Positions 42,184 to 50,288 are shown, numbered from the stretch's first letter. The stretch: 64,000 nucleotides of DNA from Streptomyces hiroshimensis (GCF_014650335.1 NZ_BMUT01000010.1:1-64000), one strand, 5' to 3'. Program-made: numbers and translations. The notes: a model not told the origin generated them from the sequence alone.

Positions 42184-42939
42184 ATGGATCTTGGGCTGAG
42201 GGACCGGGTGTACGTCCTCACCGGAGCAACGAGGGGCCTCGGCAGGGCCACGGCGGAAGAGCTCGTGGCCGACGGGGCGAACGTGGTCGTCACCGGCCGC
42301 ACCGAGCAGTCCGCGGCCGCCGCCGCCGCGGCACTGGGCCCCCGCGCGCTCGGCGCGGCCGCCGACAACGCGGACCCCACGGCCGCCGACCGCCTGATCA
42401 CCGCCGCCAGGGACCGCTTCGGCCGCTTCGACGGCATCCTCATCAGCGTGGGAGGCCCACCCGCGGGCGGCGCGGCCGACGTCACCGACGACCAGTGGCA
42501 CCGCGCAGTCGACACGATCTTCCTCGGTGCGATCCGCATGGCCCGCACGGCAGCGGCCGCGCTCCCCCCGGGAGGCGTGATCGCCTTCGTCCTGTCGGCA
42601 TCGGTCCACGAACCGATCCCGGGCCTCACCATCTCCAACGCCCTGCGCCCGGGCCTGGCGGGCTTCGCGAAATCCCTTTCCCGGGAACTGGGCCCCAGAG
42701 GCATCCGGGTCGCAGGTCTCCTCCCGCACCGCATCGACACGGACAGAGTCAGAGAACTGGACGCCCGCTCAACCGACCCGGAACAAGCCCGGAAGAGCCA
42801 CACCGCCCAGATCCCCCTGGGCCGCTACGGCACCCCCGCCGAATTCGGCAAGACAGCGGCCTTCCTCCTCTCCCCCGCGGCCTCGTACCTCACCGGCGTG
42901 ATGCTCCCGGTGGACGGCGGCGCCCGCCACGGCTTCTGA
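42184..42939 (+). CDS. SDR-family oxidoreductase with atypical active site
   Basis: The 251-residue protein has the Rossmann NAD(P) motif TGATRGLGRATAEEL and the C-terminal SYLTGVMLPVDGGA of classical SDRs. The usual YxxxK catalytic pair is replaced: the region after the catalytic serine reads SASVHEPIPGLTISNALRPG, aligning Ser/Asn where Tyr should be and Arg where Lys should be. It belongs to a subgroup with ISNxLR whose chemistry is not established. It starts four bases after GH15. Confidence 0.88.
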   Translation: MDLGLRDRVYVLTGATRGLGRATAEELVADGANVVVTGRTEQSAAAAAAALGPRALGAAADNADPTAADRLITAARDRFGRFDGILISVGGPPAGGAADVTDDQWHRAVDTIFLGAIRMARTAAAALPPGGVIAFVLSASVHEPIPGLTISNALRPGLAGFAKSLSRELGPRGIRVAGLLPHRIDTDRVRELDARSTDPEQARKSHTAQIPLGRYGTPAEFGKTAAFLLSPAASYLTGVMLPVDGGARHGF

Positions 42940-43002
42940 CGGACGGACCCCTGCCCCGGAGGCCCCGGCCCCGCACCCCCACCGACCCCCACCGGCCCGC
43001 AC

Positions 43003-43596
43003 TCAACCGACCCGCTCAGCCCGGTGCCGCACGGCCCGCAACCGCACCTCCACCGGCAACCGCCCCACCCCCGCCGAAACCCGCGCATGCTCCAGCGCCT
43101 CCCCGTCCAGCCGCGACAGCGCCGCCGCCGGCGACGCATGGGGCGCCAGCGTCAGCCCCACCCACGCCTCCGGCGCCGTCCGCCGCCCGAGCAGCGTGAC
43201 AAGCGCATGCTCCACCCCCTCCAGCGCCTCGGCCTCCGCACAGACCGCCTCCTCCAGCGCCCGCCCCCGCAGAACCGCCTCCTCACCGTCCCCGCTGTCC
43301 ACGACCAGCTCCCTCAGGCGCCGCCGCCGCAGCTGCGCCAGCAGCCACCACAGCGCCAGCAGGACCACCACACCCAGCCCGGCGATGACCGCGGGCCACC
43401 ACCACCCCTCGCCACGCCACTTCGTCTGCGCGGCCCGGCTCAGCAGCACGTCCCGCGGCCCGTCGAACGGCCAGGCCGACGGCAGGGGCAACCCCCACCG
43501 CCGCCGCAGATCGAACGCCCCGACGAGAACGGCCGCGCCGACCCCGGCCAGAATCAACCCGACGACGCCCACCAGCACCCGATTGACGGCTTTCAC
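43003..43596 (-). CDS. AmaP-like alkaline-shock membrane anchor protein
   Basis: The 197-residue protein has two N-terminal transmembrane helices (VGVVGLILAGVGAAVLVGAF and WWPAVIAGLGVVVLLALWWLLAQL) followed by a cytoplasmic ~100-residue domain, the AmaP layout. AmaP anchors Asp23-type proteins at the membrane in Gram-positives. Its GTG start overlaps the stop of the DUF6286 gene (GTGA). It is the last gene of the Asp23 cluster. Confidence 0.83.
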   Translation of the reverse strand: MKAVNRVLVGVVGLILAGVGAAVLVGAFDLRRRWGLPLPSAWPFDGPRDVLLSRAAQTKWRGEGWWWPAVIAGLGVVVLLALWWLLAQLRRRRLRELVVDSGDGEEAVLRGRALEEAVCAEAEALEGVEHALVTLLGRRTAPEAWVGLTLAPHASPAAALSRLDGEALEHARVSAGVGRLPVEVRLRAVRHRAERVG

Positions 43597-44135
43597 CGCT
43601 TCACCGGCCGACTCACCCGCACCGACACCCCGGGCTCACGCGCAAGCCCCAACTTCCGCACCCCCTCGGCAATCACCGCATCCACATCCGCCCGTACGTC
43701 GTCCAGATCCCGGAAGTGGGACCGGGCCCGCACCGTCACCCGGCGCCGGCCGACGCCGACCCGTACCGACTGCACCCCCGCCACCTCCATGGCCCGGTCC
43801 CGCAGCACCAGCGCCGCGGCCCGCCGGTCGATGCCGGCCCTGAGGTCCGCACGGTCGCGCCGCATGGGCAGGACGGCCCGCAGCCCGGGCGTGAGGGCGA
43901 GCACGACGAGCCACACCCCCGCCACCACGGCCGCACAGGCGATGACGACGACCCACCCGTCCTCCAGGGGCCGCGTGGCCAGCTCGTGCGCGAGCCTCCG
44001 CCGCCACCCCATGGCGGGCCGGTGCGCGCGGACGGCCGCCACGTCGTACAGGAAGAGACCGGCCGCCCCCAGCACCACCGCCGCCACCAGAAACGCGGGC
44101 ACCCGCCGCACGGACCAGAACCTGCTCCCGCTCAC
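43593..44135 (-). CDS. DUF6286 membrane protein
   Basis: This 180-residue protein has two helices (VPAFLVAAVVLGAAGLFLYDVAAV and GWVVVIACAAVVAGVWLVVLAL) and a C-terminal alpha/beta domain with repeated basic and VRV patterns (VQSVRVGVGRRRVTVRARSHF), resembling the AmaP domain. It overlaps both neighbouring genes by GTGA, so four proteins of the cluster are translationally linked. Its biochemical role is unknown. Confidence 0.78.
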   Translation of the reverse strand: MSGSRFWSVRRVPAFLVAAVVLGAAGLFLYDVAAVRAHRPAMGWRRRLAHELATRPLEDGWVVVIACAAVVAGVWLVVLALTPGLRAVLPMRRDRADLRAGIDRRAAALVLRDRAMEVAGVQSVRVGVGRRRVTVRARSHFRDLDDVRADVDAVIAEGVRKLGLAREPGVSVRVSRPVKR

Positions 44136-44521
44136 CGCACCCGCTCCCGCCCCGCCGACACCGTGTGCACGGAGTGCAGCCGCTCCACCGTGACCGCCAC
44201 CTCCGGCACCTCCATCCCCACCAGTGCCCGCACCCGCTCGGCGATCCGCCGCCGCACGGCACCGCACTGCGCGCCGATGTCGGAGGGATAGCCCAGCTCG
44301 ACGGCGACGCGTACGCGGGCGGTGTCCTCGTGCACGGCGACCGTGGCGTACGGCGGAGCGAACTCCGCACCCCTTGCGGCAGCCCCGCCCACCGAGGTCC
44401 CGCCCACCGAAGTCCCACTCGCCGAAGCCCCGGCCAACGCCTCCCGAGCCGCCTGCGAAGCGATCTTCGCGACGACACGATCGGCGATCCGGGTAGCACC
44501 GCGCTCAGCGGCCTCCACCAC
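44132..44521 (-). CDS. Asp23/Gls24-family protein (short form)
   Basis: This 129-residue protein shows the Asp23 fold: an N-terminal helix (ADRVVAKIASQAAREAL), a central Gly/Ser/Ala repeat (GTSVGGTSVGGAAARGA) that replaces part of the domain, then ATVAVHEDTARVRVAVELGYP and the C-terminal VPEVAVTVERLHSV. Asp23 proteins are abundant alkaline-shock proteins that form clusters at the membrane. GTG 44521 is preceded by GAGGGGGTGA. Confidence 0.82.
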   Translation of the reverse strand: MVEAAERGATRIADRVVAKIASQAAREALAGASASGTSVGGTSVGGAAARGAEFAPPYATVAVHEDTARVRVAVELGYPSDIGAQCGAVRRRIAERVRALVGMEVPEVAVTVERLHSVHTVSAGRERVR

Positions 44522-44562
44522 CGACCGTCACCCCCTCACGCACCGCATGCCGGGCCCGTACG

Positions 44563-44760
44563 TCACCGCCGCCGCCCCTCCCGGTCCCGGTCCCGGGTCC
44601 GGAAGAACTCCCCCGGATCCAGGTCCCCGTCCAGGAAGCGGCCCACCACGAACCCGACCGCACCCAGGGCAGCCACGAGCAGAAAGGCTCCGAACCCGCC
44701 GAAGTACCCGGCGAACCCGAGCGCCAAGCCGGCGATCATGCCGGCCACGGCCATGCTCAT
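44563..44760 (-). CDS. Small DUF2273-like membrane protein
   Basis: The 65-residue protein has two hydrophobic segments (MAVAGMIAGLALGFAGYFGG and FGAFLLVAALGAVGFVVGRFL) and a very charged tail (FFRTRDRDREGRRR). Small Gly-rich membrane proteins of the DUF2273 type accompany Asp23 genes in Gram-positives. GAGGAG six bases upstream supports the start. It lies 11 bases after the main asp23 gene. Confidence 0.75.
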   Translation of the reverse strand: MSMAVAGMIAGLALGFAGYFGGFGAFLLVAALGAVGFVVGRFLDGDLDPGEFFRTRDRDREGRRR

Positions 44761-44771
44761 CGTGCGCTCCT

Positions 44772-45200
44772 CTACTGGAGCCTCGGCTCCGGCTCTTCCT
44801 CTTCCTCGTCGGGCAGCTTCACGTCACTGACGGCGATGTTGACCTCGACGACTTCGAGGCCGGTCATGCGTTCCACCGCCGCAATGACGTTTTCCCGCAC
44901 GGAGCGGGCGACATCCGCGATCGCCACCCCGTAGTCCACGACGATCTCCAGGTCGAGCGCCGTCTGAACCTCACCGACCTCGGCCTTCACACCCCGGGCG
45001 ACGGACCTGCTGCCGCCGGGGACCCGGTCCCGGACGGCCCCGAAGGTGCGGGAGAGGCCGCTGCCCATCGCGTGGACGCCGAGGACGTCACGGGCCGCGA
45101 GCCCGGCGATCTTCTCCACGACCCCGTCGGCGATGGTGGTGCGGCCACGGTCGGCCGGGGCGGTCGGAACGGTCTCCTTGCCGCTTACGGTCTCGCTCAT
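44772..45200 (-). CDS. Asp23/Gls24-family envelope stress response protein
   Basis: The 142-residue protein has the full Asp23 domain: RGRTTIADGVVEKIAGLAARDVLGVHAMG, VAIADVARSVRENVIAAVERMTGLEVVEVNIAVSDV (in segments), and an acidic Glu-rich tail (DEEEEEPEPRLQ). It is cytoplasmic and should associate with the membrane anchors encoded downstream. The upstream minus-strand DNA has GTTT-N17-CGGTAC (45311-45337), near the SigB-type pattern, a weak match. Confidence 0.88.
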   Translation of the reverse strand: MSETVSGKETVPTAPADRGRTTIADGVVEKIAGLAARDVLGVHAMGSGLSRTFGAVRDRVPGGSRSVARGVKAEVGEVQTALDLEIVVDYGVAIADVARSVRENVIAAVERMTGLEVVEVNIAVSDVKLPDEEEEEPEPRLQ

Positions 45201-45442
45201 CGTCCATTCGCCTCTTTCACGTGGAAGGAAAACGTCATGGCTGACGGGGCCGCCGCGCCCTGCAGGACGCCCCTACGGGCTCCTTTTGCCACCTTAGGTG
45301 CGCTTCACCCGTACCGCTCGGGGGATCCGGGGAAAACGGCCGGAGCGAACCGCTGTCCGAGTGAGCCGCCCGTCCGGAACGCGCCGGGTGGGGCAGGCTG
45401 AAGGCGAGGGGGCGGCGAAGGCCTGCCCCACAGGGCTGAGGG

Positions 45443-46120
45443 GTGACCGTGGTGGCCGCGGACCAGTGGGCACAGACCGTACGGCGGCAACTCGCACTCG
45501 GCAGGCTGCTCCCGCTGGGCGGCGCGGCGGACGGCGCCTGGATCACGGAGTCGGCGGCCGCGGGCGTACTGCGCCGTGCGGCGCACGCCGCGCTCCCGGC
45601 GGTGCGCCTGGAAGCGGTCCGCATCGCCCTGGTGAACCCGGACTCCCCGCCGGCGGTGCCGCCGCCCCCGAGCGCGCTCCCGCCGGGGCCGCTGCGCATC
45701 GAGGCGGACTGCGCGACGACGGCGGAGGTCCCGTTCCCGGAGACGGCGGCCCGGCTGCGGGCGGTGCTGGGGCGGTGCGCCGCGGAGCGGATCGGCCTGC
45801 GCGTCGAGTCGGTCGACCTCCGTCTGACGGAGCTGCTGGACGCGGAACCGCCACCCCGGACGGCGGACCCGACTCCACCCCAGGCCCAGGCCCAGACTCA
45901 GACTCAACAAGACCCCCTGACCCGGGCCGTCCTCGCCGTCCCGGGCGTCGCCCGCCTGACGCTCCGCCACCGTGACGGCCACGTCCAAGCGGACATCGCC
46001 GTCACGTCGGACCACCGCCCGCTGGATGTCGCACGAGCCGTCCGCACGGCGGTGGCCCGGGCATCGACACAGGTCACCACCCCGCCGTCCACGATTTCTG
46101 TCATGGTCACAGCGATATAA
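45443..46120 (+). CDS. Conserved Asp23-linked protein, unknown function
   Basis: The 225-residue product begins TVVAADQWAQTVRRQLALGRLLPLGG, contains a proline-rich region (PPAVPPPPSALPPGP) and a Gln/Thr repeat (QAQAQTQTQQDP), and ends in a second conserved block (VLAVPGVARLTLRHRDGHVQA). It is conserved in Streptomyces beside Asp23 genes. Some databases label relatives a P10-like protein, which I would not trust. It is divergent from the Asp23 operon and probably functions with it. Confidence 0.7.
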   Translation: MTVVAADQWAQTVRRQLALGRLLPLGGAADGAWITESAAAGVLRRAAHAALPAVRLEAVRIALVNPDSPPAVPPPPSALPPGPLRIEADCATTAEVPFPETAARLRAVLGRCAAERIGLRVESVDLRLTELLDAEPPPRTADPTPPQAQAQTQTQQDPLTRAVLAVPGVARLTLRHRDGHVQADIAVTSDHRPLDVARAVRTAVARASTQVTTPPSTISVMVTAI

Positions 46121-46154
46121 TCCCCGCCTGTTTGATCAAGGGGGAGAAAGACTC

Positions 46155-46928
46155 ATGGCGCTGAGACAGCTGATGGCCTTCGGCGGCAACACCTGGCTGG
46201 GAGGCGTACGCCACGCCCGCCGCCACGCCAACAGCATCTTCGCCACCGCCGGCCCCGGCCGCACCACCGACCCGTCCATAGGCCGTGTCCAGGCGGCACG
46301 GGCCGTCGTCGGAGCCCTCACCACGTTCGGGCTGATATCCGTCTACGGCGTCGACGGCGGCTGGAGCGCGGTGTTCGAGGACGGGGTCACCAAGCTGTTC
46401 GTGGCGCCGCTGGTCCTGCTGCTCGTCGGCCCGCTCGTCATCGCCGGCTTCATCTGGTACGTGCCGCCGCAGCACCGCCCGGTGCTGCGCTCACGGCTCC
46501 GGTACCCGCTCAAGGCCATCGGCTGGTACCTGGGCATACCGCTCGGCACGATCGCCGGATACGCGATCGTGGCCCTGCTGCTCAAGGCCACGCAAGGGAT
46601 CTTCGTCGCCCAGGCGGTCATCTCCCTGTTCGTCCTCGTCGTGGCCCTGCCGTTCACGATCTGGGCGGCGGCCTTCCTGTTCTTCTCCTCCGGCGCCGCC
46701 GCCCGTTACGCCTTCAACACGGCCGATGTGCACGCCGCACTGCCGGCCGTCCTCACGGCGGTCCTCGTGTGGGTGCTGAACATCGTCCAGCTCGGAGACG
46801 GCCTGCCGAACGGGCCGCTGGCCGTGCAGATAGCCGCCTTCCTCGGCGGACCCCTGTCCGTCACGGCCGTCTCCGTCTGGGAGCTGCACGTGCTGCGCAC
46901 CCGCCACAACGTCCGCGTCCGCGGCTGA
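46155..46928 (+). CDS. Conserved membrane protein, unknown function
   Basis: The 257-residue product has a soluble basic N-terminus (MALRQLMAFGGNTWLGGVRHARRHANS) and five to six hydrophobic helices, including VTKLFVAPLVLLLVGPLVIAG and FVAQAVISLFVLVVALPFTIWAAAFLF. I do not recognise a family. A clean GGGGGAGAAAG ribosome-binding site precedes ATG. Its stop is followed directly by four 15-base tandem repeats. Confidence 0.78.
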   Translation: MALRQLMAFGGNTWLGGVRHARRHANSIFATAGPGRTTDPSIGRVQAARAVVGALTTFGLISVYGVDGGWSAVFEDGVTKLFVAPLVLLLVGPLVIAGFIWYVPPQHRPVLRSRLRYPLKAIGWYLGIPLGTIAGYAIVALLLKATQGIFVAQAVISLFVLVVALPFTIWAAAFLFFSSGAAARYAFNTADVHAALPAVLTAVLVWVLNIVQLGDGLPNGPLAVQIAAFLGGPLSVTAVSVWELHVLRTRHNVRVRG

Positions 46929-46987
46929 GACACAGAGGGCTCAGACGCAGGGGGCTCAGACGCAGAGGGCTCAGACGCAGAGGGCTT
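46928..46987. repeat. Tandem repeat, four 15-base units
   Basis: Units of AGACGCAGAGGGCTC occur four times without gaps, starting at the stop codon of the membrane protein; only the first and last units carry substitutions. A 15-base unit would code five residues in frame, but it lies outside any gene. Confidence 0.9.
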
Positions 46988-47011
46988 AAAGGGGGACCTG
47001 GGACCCGGAAC

Positions 47012-47803
47012 CTACTCCCCCAGCCCCGCCAGATCCCGCAGCCGCCGCCCCTGCGCGGCCCGCTCGGCCGCGCGCTGGTCGTCGTACGTCCGGCCGGCCG
47101 CGCCGCGCAGCAGTGCCTTGGTCTCGACGACGGCGTCCCGCGGCGCGGCGAGGACGGCCGCGGCGAGGTCCTGGACGGCGGCGTCGAGCTCGCCCGCGGG
47201 CACGACCAGGTTGGCGAGGCCGGTGCGCTCGGCCTCCTCGGCGTGCACGAAGCGCCCCGTGGCGCAGATCTCCAGCGCACGGGCGTAGCCGACGAGGGAG
47301 ACCAGCGGCTGGGTGCCGCCGAGGTCCGGCACCAGGCCCAGGCTGGGCTCGCGCATGGCGAACTGCACGTCCTCGGCGCAGACCCGCAGGTCGCAGGCGA
47401 GGGCGAGCTGGAAGCCGGCGCCTATGGCATGGCCCTGGACGGCGGCGATGGAGACGATGTCGTTCCGTCGCCACCAGGTGAAGGCGGACTGGTACGCGGA
47501 GATCTCGGCGTCGAGCGCCTCGTCGCTCCCGCGGGCCAGGTCGATGAACGAGGGCTCGCCCTCGAAGCCCTCGGGGGTGAAGGCCTGCCGGTCGAGACCG
47601 GCCGAGAAGGACTTGCCCTCCCCGCGCAGCACGACGATCCGCACGCTGCCCGGCAGCAGCCGTCCGGTTTCGGCCAGCGCACGCCAGAGGGCGGGCGACT
47701 GGGCATTGCGCTTGGCGGGGTTGGTGAGGGTGACGGTGGCCACCGCGTCATCCACGGTGAGCCGTACGCCGTCCTGGTCGAGCAGAGTCTTGGGGGTAGT
47801 CAC
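47012..47803 (-). CDS. Enoyl-CoA hydratase/isomerase family protein
   Basis: The 263-residue crotonase has the family blocks VTLTNPAKRNAQS, GKSFSAGLDRQAF and IAAVQGHAIGAGFQLALACDLRV. The oxyanion-hole Gly is in GHAIGAG, and the hydratase Glu pair is near MREPSLGLVPDLGGT. It may hydrate or isomerise an acyl-CoA in fatty acid or aromatic breakdown. GTG 47803 is preceded by GGAGA. An upstream in-frame ATG at 47890 would cross the operator-like repeats and is unlikely. Confidence 0.9.
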   Translation of the reverse strand: MTTPKTLLDQDGVRLTVDDAVATVTLTNPAKRNAQSPALWRALAETGRLLPGSVRIVVLRGEGKSFSAGLDRQAFTPEGFEGEPSFIDLARGSDEALDAEISAYQSAFTWWRRNDIVSIAAVQGHAIGAGFQLALACDLRVCAEDVQFAMREPSLGLVPDLGGTQPLVSLVGYARALEICATGRFVHAEEAERTGLANLVVPAGELDAAVQDLAAAVLAAPRDAVVETKALLRGAAGRTYDDQRAAERAAQGRRLRDLAGLGE

Positions 47804-47821
47804 AGGGTCTCCGATCGGACT

Positions 47822-47847
47822 ACTGCACAGTAGGTGACTGCACAGTA
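47822..47847 (-). promoter_or_regulatory. Two direct ACTGCACAGTA repeats upstream of the crotonase
   Basis: ACTGCACAGTA occurs at 47822-47832 and 47837-47847 (15-base period). Each copy contains an ACTG/CAGT inverted pair, and the minus-strand copy of TACTGT is -10-like. They start 19 bases upstream of the crotonase GTG and look like a repressor operator, with no regulator assigned. Confidence 0.5.
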
Positions 47848-47848
47848 A

Positions 47849-47880
47849 CCACCCGGTCGACTGCTCGACCGACCGGGTGG
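47849..47880 (-). terminator. Hairpin after the Gbn-like gene
   Basis: CCACCCGGTCG (47849-47859) pairs perfectly with CGACCGGGTGG (47870-47880), with a 10-base loop that can itself pair partly. It lies 40 bases after the stop of the HTH gene. Confidence 0.75.
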
Positions 47881-47920
47881 CACTGTCCACACTGTCGGTT
47901 GCCCTGGGGTGCGCGGGGCG

Positions 47921-48142
47921 TCAGGCCGAGGCGGCCTTCTTGCCGCGCGTCGCTCCGCCGCGACCCCGGAGGATCACGCCGGATTCACTGAGCATCCGAT
48001 GAACGAAGCCGTAGGAGCGGCCGGTCTCTTCGGCCAGCGCCCTGATGCTCGCACCGGAGTCGTACTTCTTCTTCAGGTCTGCCGCGAGCTTCTCGCGCGC
48101 GGCGCCGGTTACCCGGCTGCCCTTCTTCAGAGTCTCGGCCAC
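47921..48142 (-). CDS. Small HTH nucleoid-associated protein (Gbn-like)
   Basis: The 73-residue protein contains an HTH of the kind LAADLKKKYDSGASIRALAEETGRSYGFVHRML, followed by a basic C-terminus (LRGRGGATRGKKAASA). It matches, as I recall, SCO1839/Gbn, a GATC-binding nucleoid-associated protein that affects Streptomyces development. GTG 48142 gives exactly that length and has AGGAGG five bases upstream. An upstream ATG (48181) with an AGGGG ribosome-binding site would add 13 basic residues. GATCAT overlaps that ATG, so autoregulation is possible. Confidence 0.82.
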   Translation of the reverse strand: MAETLKKGSRVTGAAREKLAADLKKKYDSGASIRALAEETGRSYGFVHRMLSESGVILRGRGGATRGKKAASA

Positions 48143-48181
48143 CCGTGCCTCCTCATGGGAGATGCGCCTCTTGACTCTCAT

Positions 48182-48555
48182 GATCACCCCTATACGGCCT
48201 CCTGGCCACCCATTCGACAAGGTCCATGAGAAGTCCACGGCCCTCGGGGGCCCTGAAATCGGGCGTCGACGGCCCTCGGAACAGAAAATTCCGAACGGGC
48301 GCGCTCGTACGGCCGTACGGGTGGCGTAGCGAAGGGGCAGGTCAGACGGGGCACTCCCGACCGGTGGTGCGAACGCCCCGGCGCATGGCACTGGTCGTGC
48401 GCCGGGGCAGCGGGCGGCAGCGGGGTACGAGCCGCTCTCACTCAGATGAAGGATCACCCGTCGGCCGAATGATCGGGACGGCACCGATCACGGCCGGTAC
48501 GGGGCCGGGCCGGGCGGGGCCGGGCAGGTGCCGGGCGGGCCCGGCCGGGCCGGGG
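48182..48555. other. Intergenic region between Gbn-like gene and ABC-F gene
   Basis: No gene is supported. The region contains the promoter of the Gbn-like gene near its right-hand start, an 11-bp hairpin (48375-48408) and a very GC-rich GGGCC/GGGC repeat tract (48500-48553) immediately after the ABC-F stop. Confidence 0.5.
48375..48408 (-). terminator. Hairpin downstream of ABC-F gene
   Basis: GCCCCGGCGCA pairs with TGCGCCGGGGC; inner bases extend the stem with two G-U pairs. It is 150 bases beyond the ABC-F stop, so it may be its distal terminator. Confidence 0.5.
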
Positions 48556-50154
48556 TCAGGCGAGGGCGACCAGGTCCGCGTAGTCCGGGCCCCAGAGGTC
48601 CTCGACGCCGTCCGGCAGCAGGATGATGCGCTCCGGCTCCAGCGCGTCGACGGCGCCCTCGTCGTGGGTCACCAGCACCACCGCGCCCTTGTAGGTGCGC
48701 AGCGCGCCCAGGATCTCCTCGCGGCTGGCGGGGTCGAGGTTGTTGGTGGGCTCGTCCAGGAGCAGCACGTTGGCGGAGGAGACGACCAGGGTGGCCAGGG
48801 CCAGCCGGGTCTTCTCGCCGCCGGAGAGCACGCCCGCGGGCTTGTCGACGTCGTCGCCGGAGAACAGGAAGGAGCCCAGCGTCTTGCGGACCTCGACGAG
48901 GTCGAGGTCGGGCGCGGACGAGCGCATGTTCTCCAGGACCGTGCGGTCCGGGTCGAGCGTCTCGTGCTCCTGGGCGTAGTAGCCGAGCTTGAGGCCGTGA
49001 CCGGGGGTGACCGCGCCGGTGTCGGGCTTCTCGGCGCCGGCGAGCAGCCGCAGCAGCGTGGTCTTGCCCGCGCCGTTGAGGCCGAGGATGACGACGCGCG
49101 AGCCCTTGTCGATGGCCAGGTCGACGTCGGTGAAGATCTCCAGGGAGCCGTAGGACTTCGACAGGCCCTCGGCGGTGAGCGGCGTCTTGCCGCAGGGCGC
49201 GGGCTCGGGGAAGCGGAGCTTGGCGACCTTGTCGGAGACGCGGACCTCGTCCAGGCCCTTCAGCAGCCGCTCGGCGCGCTTGGCCATGTTCTGCGCGGCG
49301 ACGGTCTTGGTGGCCTTGGCGCGCATCTTGTCGGCCTGCGAGTTGAGGGCCGCGGCCTTCTTCTCGGCGTTCTGGCGCTCGCGCTTGCGGCGCTTCTCGT
49401 CGGCCTCGCGCTGCTGCTGGTAGAGCTTCCAGCCCATGTTGTAGACGTCGATATGGGCGCGGTTGGCGTCCAGGTAGAAGACCTTGTTGACGACCGTCTC
49501 GACGAGGTCCACGTCGTGGGAGATCACGATGAAGCCGCCGCGGTACGTCTTGAGGTAGTCCCGCAGCCAGGCGATGGAGTCGGCGTCGAGGTGGTTGGTG
49601 GGCTCGTCCAGCAGCAGGATGTCGGCGTCGGAGAAGAGGATCCGGGCCAGCTCGACGCGGCGGCGCTGACCGCCGGAGAGGGTGTGCAGGGGCTGGCCGA
49701 GGATGCGGTCGGGCAGGCCGAGGGCGGCCGCGATGGTGGCGGCCTCCGCCTCGGCCGCATAGCCGCCCTTGGTGAGGAACTCGGTCTCCAGGCGGGCGTA
49801 CTTCTTCATCGCGTTGTCGCGCGTGGCGCCCTTGCCGTTGGCCATGCGGTCCTCGTTCTCCCGCATCTTGCGCAGGACGGTGTCGAGGCCGCGGGCGGAG
49901 AGGATGCGGTCGCGGGCGAGCACGTCGAGGTCGCCGGTGCGCGGGTCCTGCGGAAGGTAGCCGACCTCGCCGGAGCGGCTGATCGTGCCGCCGGCGGGCA
50001 TGCCCTCGCCGGCCAGGCACTTGGTGAGAGTGGTCTTGCCCGCACCGTTGCGGCCGACGAGGCCGATGCGGTCGCCCCTGGCGATGCGGAAGGAAGCGTT
50101 CTCGATGAGGATGCGGGCGCCGGCGCGCAGCTCGATGCCGGAGGCGGTGATCAC
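48556..50154 (-). CDS. ABC-F family ATP-binding protein
   Basis: The 532-residue protein has two ABC domains (Walker A GRNGAGKTT and GLNGAGKTT; signatures LSGGQRRR and LSGGEKTR) joined by a long charged linker (QQQREADEKRRKRERQNAEKK...). There are no membrane segments. This is the ABC-F type that acts on the ribosome exit/E site, either in translation control (EttA-like) or antibiotic resistance. The linker composition does not settle which. GTG start, GGAG nine bases upstream. A possible leader peptide lies 105 bases upstream. Confidence 0.92.
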   Translation of the reverse strand: MITASGIELRAGARILIENASFRIARGDRIGLVGRNGAGKTTLTKCLAGEGMPAGGTISRSGEVGYLPQDPRTGDLDVLARDRILSARGLDTVLRKMRENEDRMANGKGATRDNAMKKYARLETEFLTKGGYAAEAEAATIAAALGLPDRILGQPLHTLSGGQRRRVELARILFSDADILLLDEPTNHLDADSIAWLRDYLKTYRGGFIVISHDVDLVETVVNKVFYLDANRAHIDVYNMGWKLYQQQREADEKRRKRERQNAEKKAAALNSQADKMRAKATKTVAAQNMAKRAERLLKGLDEVRVSDKVAKLRFPEPAPCGKTPLTAEGLSKSYGSLEIFTDVDLAIDKGSRVVILGLNGAGKTTLLRLLAGAEKPDTGAVTPGHGLKLGYYAQEHETLDPDRTVLENMRSSAPDLDLVEVRKTLGSFLFSGDDVDKPAGVLSGGEKTRLALATLVVSSANVLLLDEPTNNLDPASREEILGALRTYKGAVVLVTHDEGAVDALEPERIILLPDGVEDLWGPDYADLVALA

Positions 50155-50258
50155 GGGGGATTACTCCAGGGCGTGGTGGACGGCGGTGGGGACGGGGGTG
50201 AACTCGGCTGCGCTCGGGCGCGCCCCTGCGGGCGCGGGCGACGGGCGGCCGGCGCCGT

Positions 50259-50288
50259 CTAATGCACGAGGAGGAATGCCATACCCAT
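50259..50288 (-). CDS. Candidate 9-codon leader peptide upstream of ABC-F gene
   Basis: MGMAFLLVH ends in TAG and begins immediately after a -10-like TAGACT (minus strand 50290-50295), so the second ATG may be the first codon of a leaderless transcript. A GCGCCC/GGGCGC hairpin follows before the ABC-F start. ABC-F resistance genes are often attenuated through such leader peptides. Nothing here proves it is translated. Confidence 0.35.
   Translation of the reverse strand: MGMAFLLVH

Noticed and set aside
40125..42803. 892-codon minus-strand frame over the GH15 and SDR genes
   Set aside because: Antisense shadow of two recognised enzymes; no ribosome-binding site or family match.
46928..46987. 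CRISPR-like array
   Set aside because: Tandem 15-base units without spacers and no cas genes in the window.
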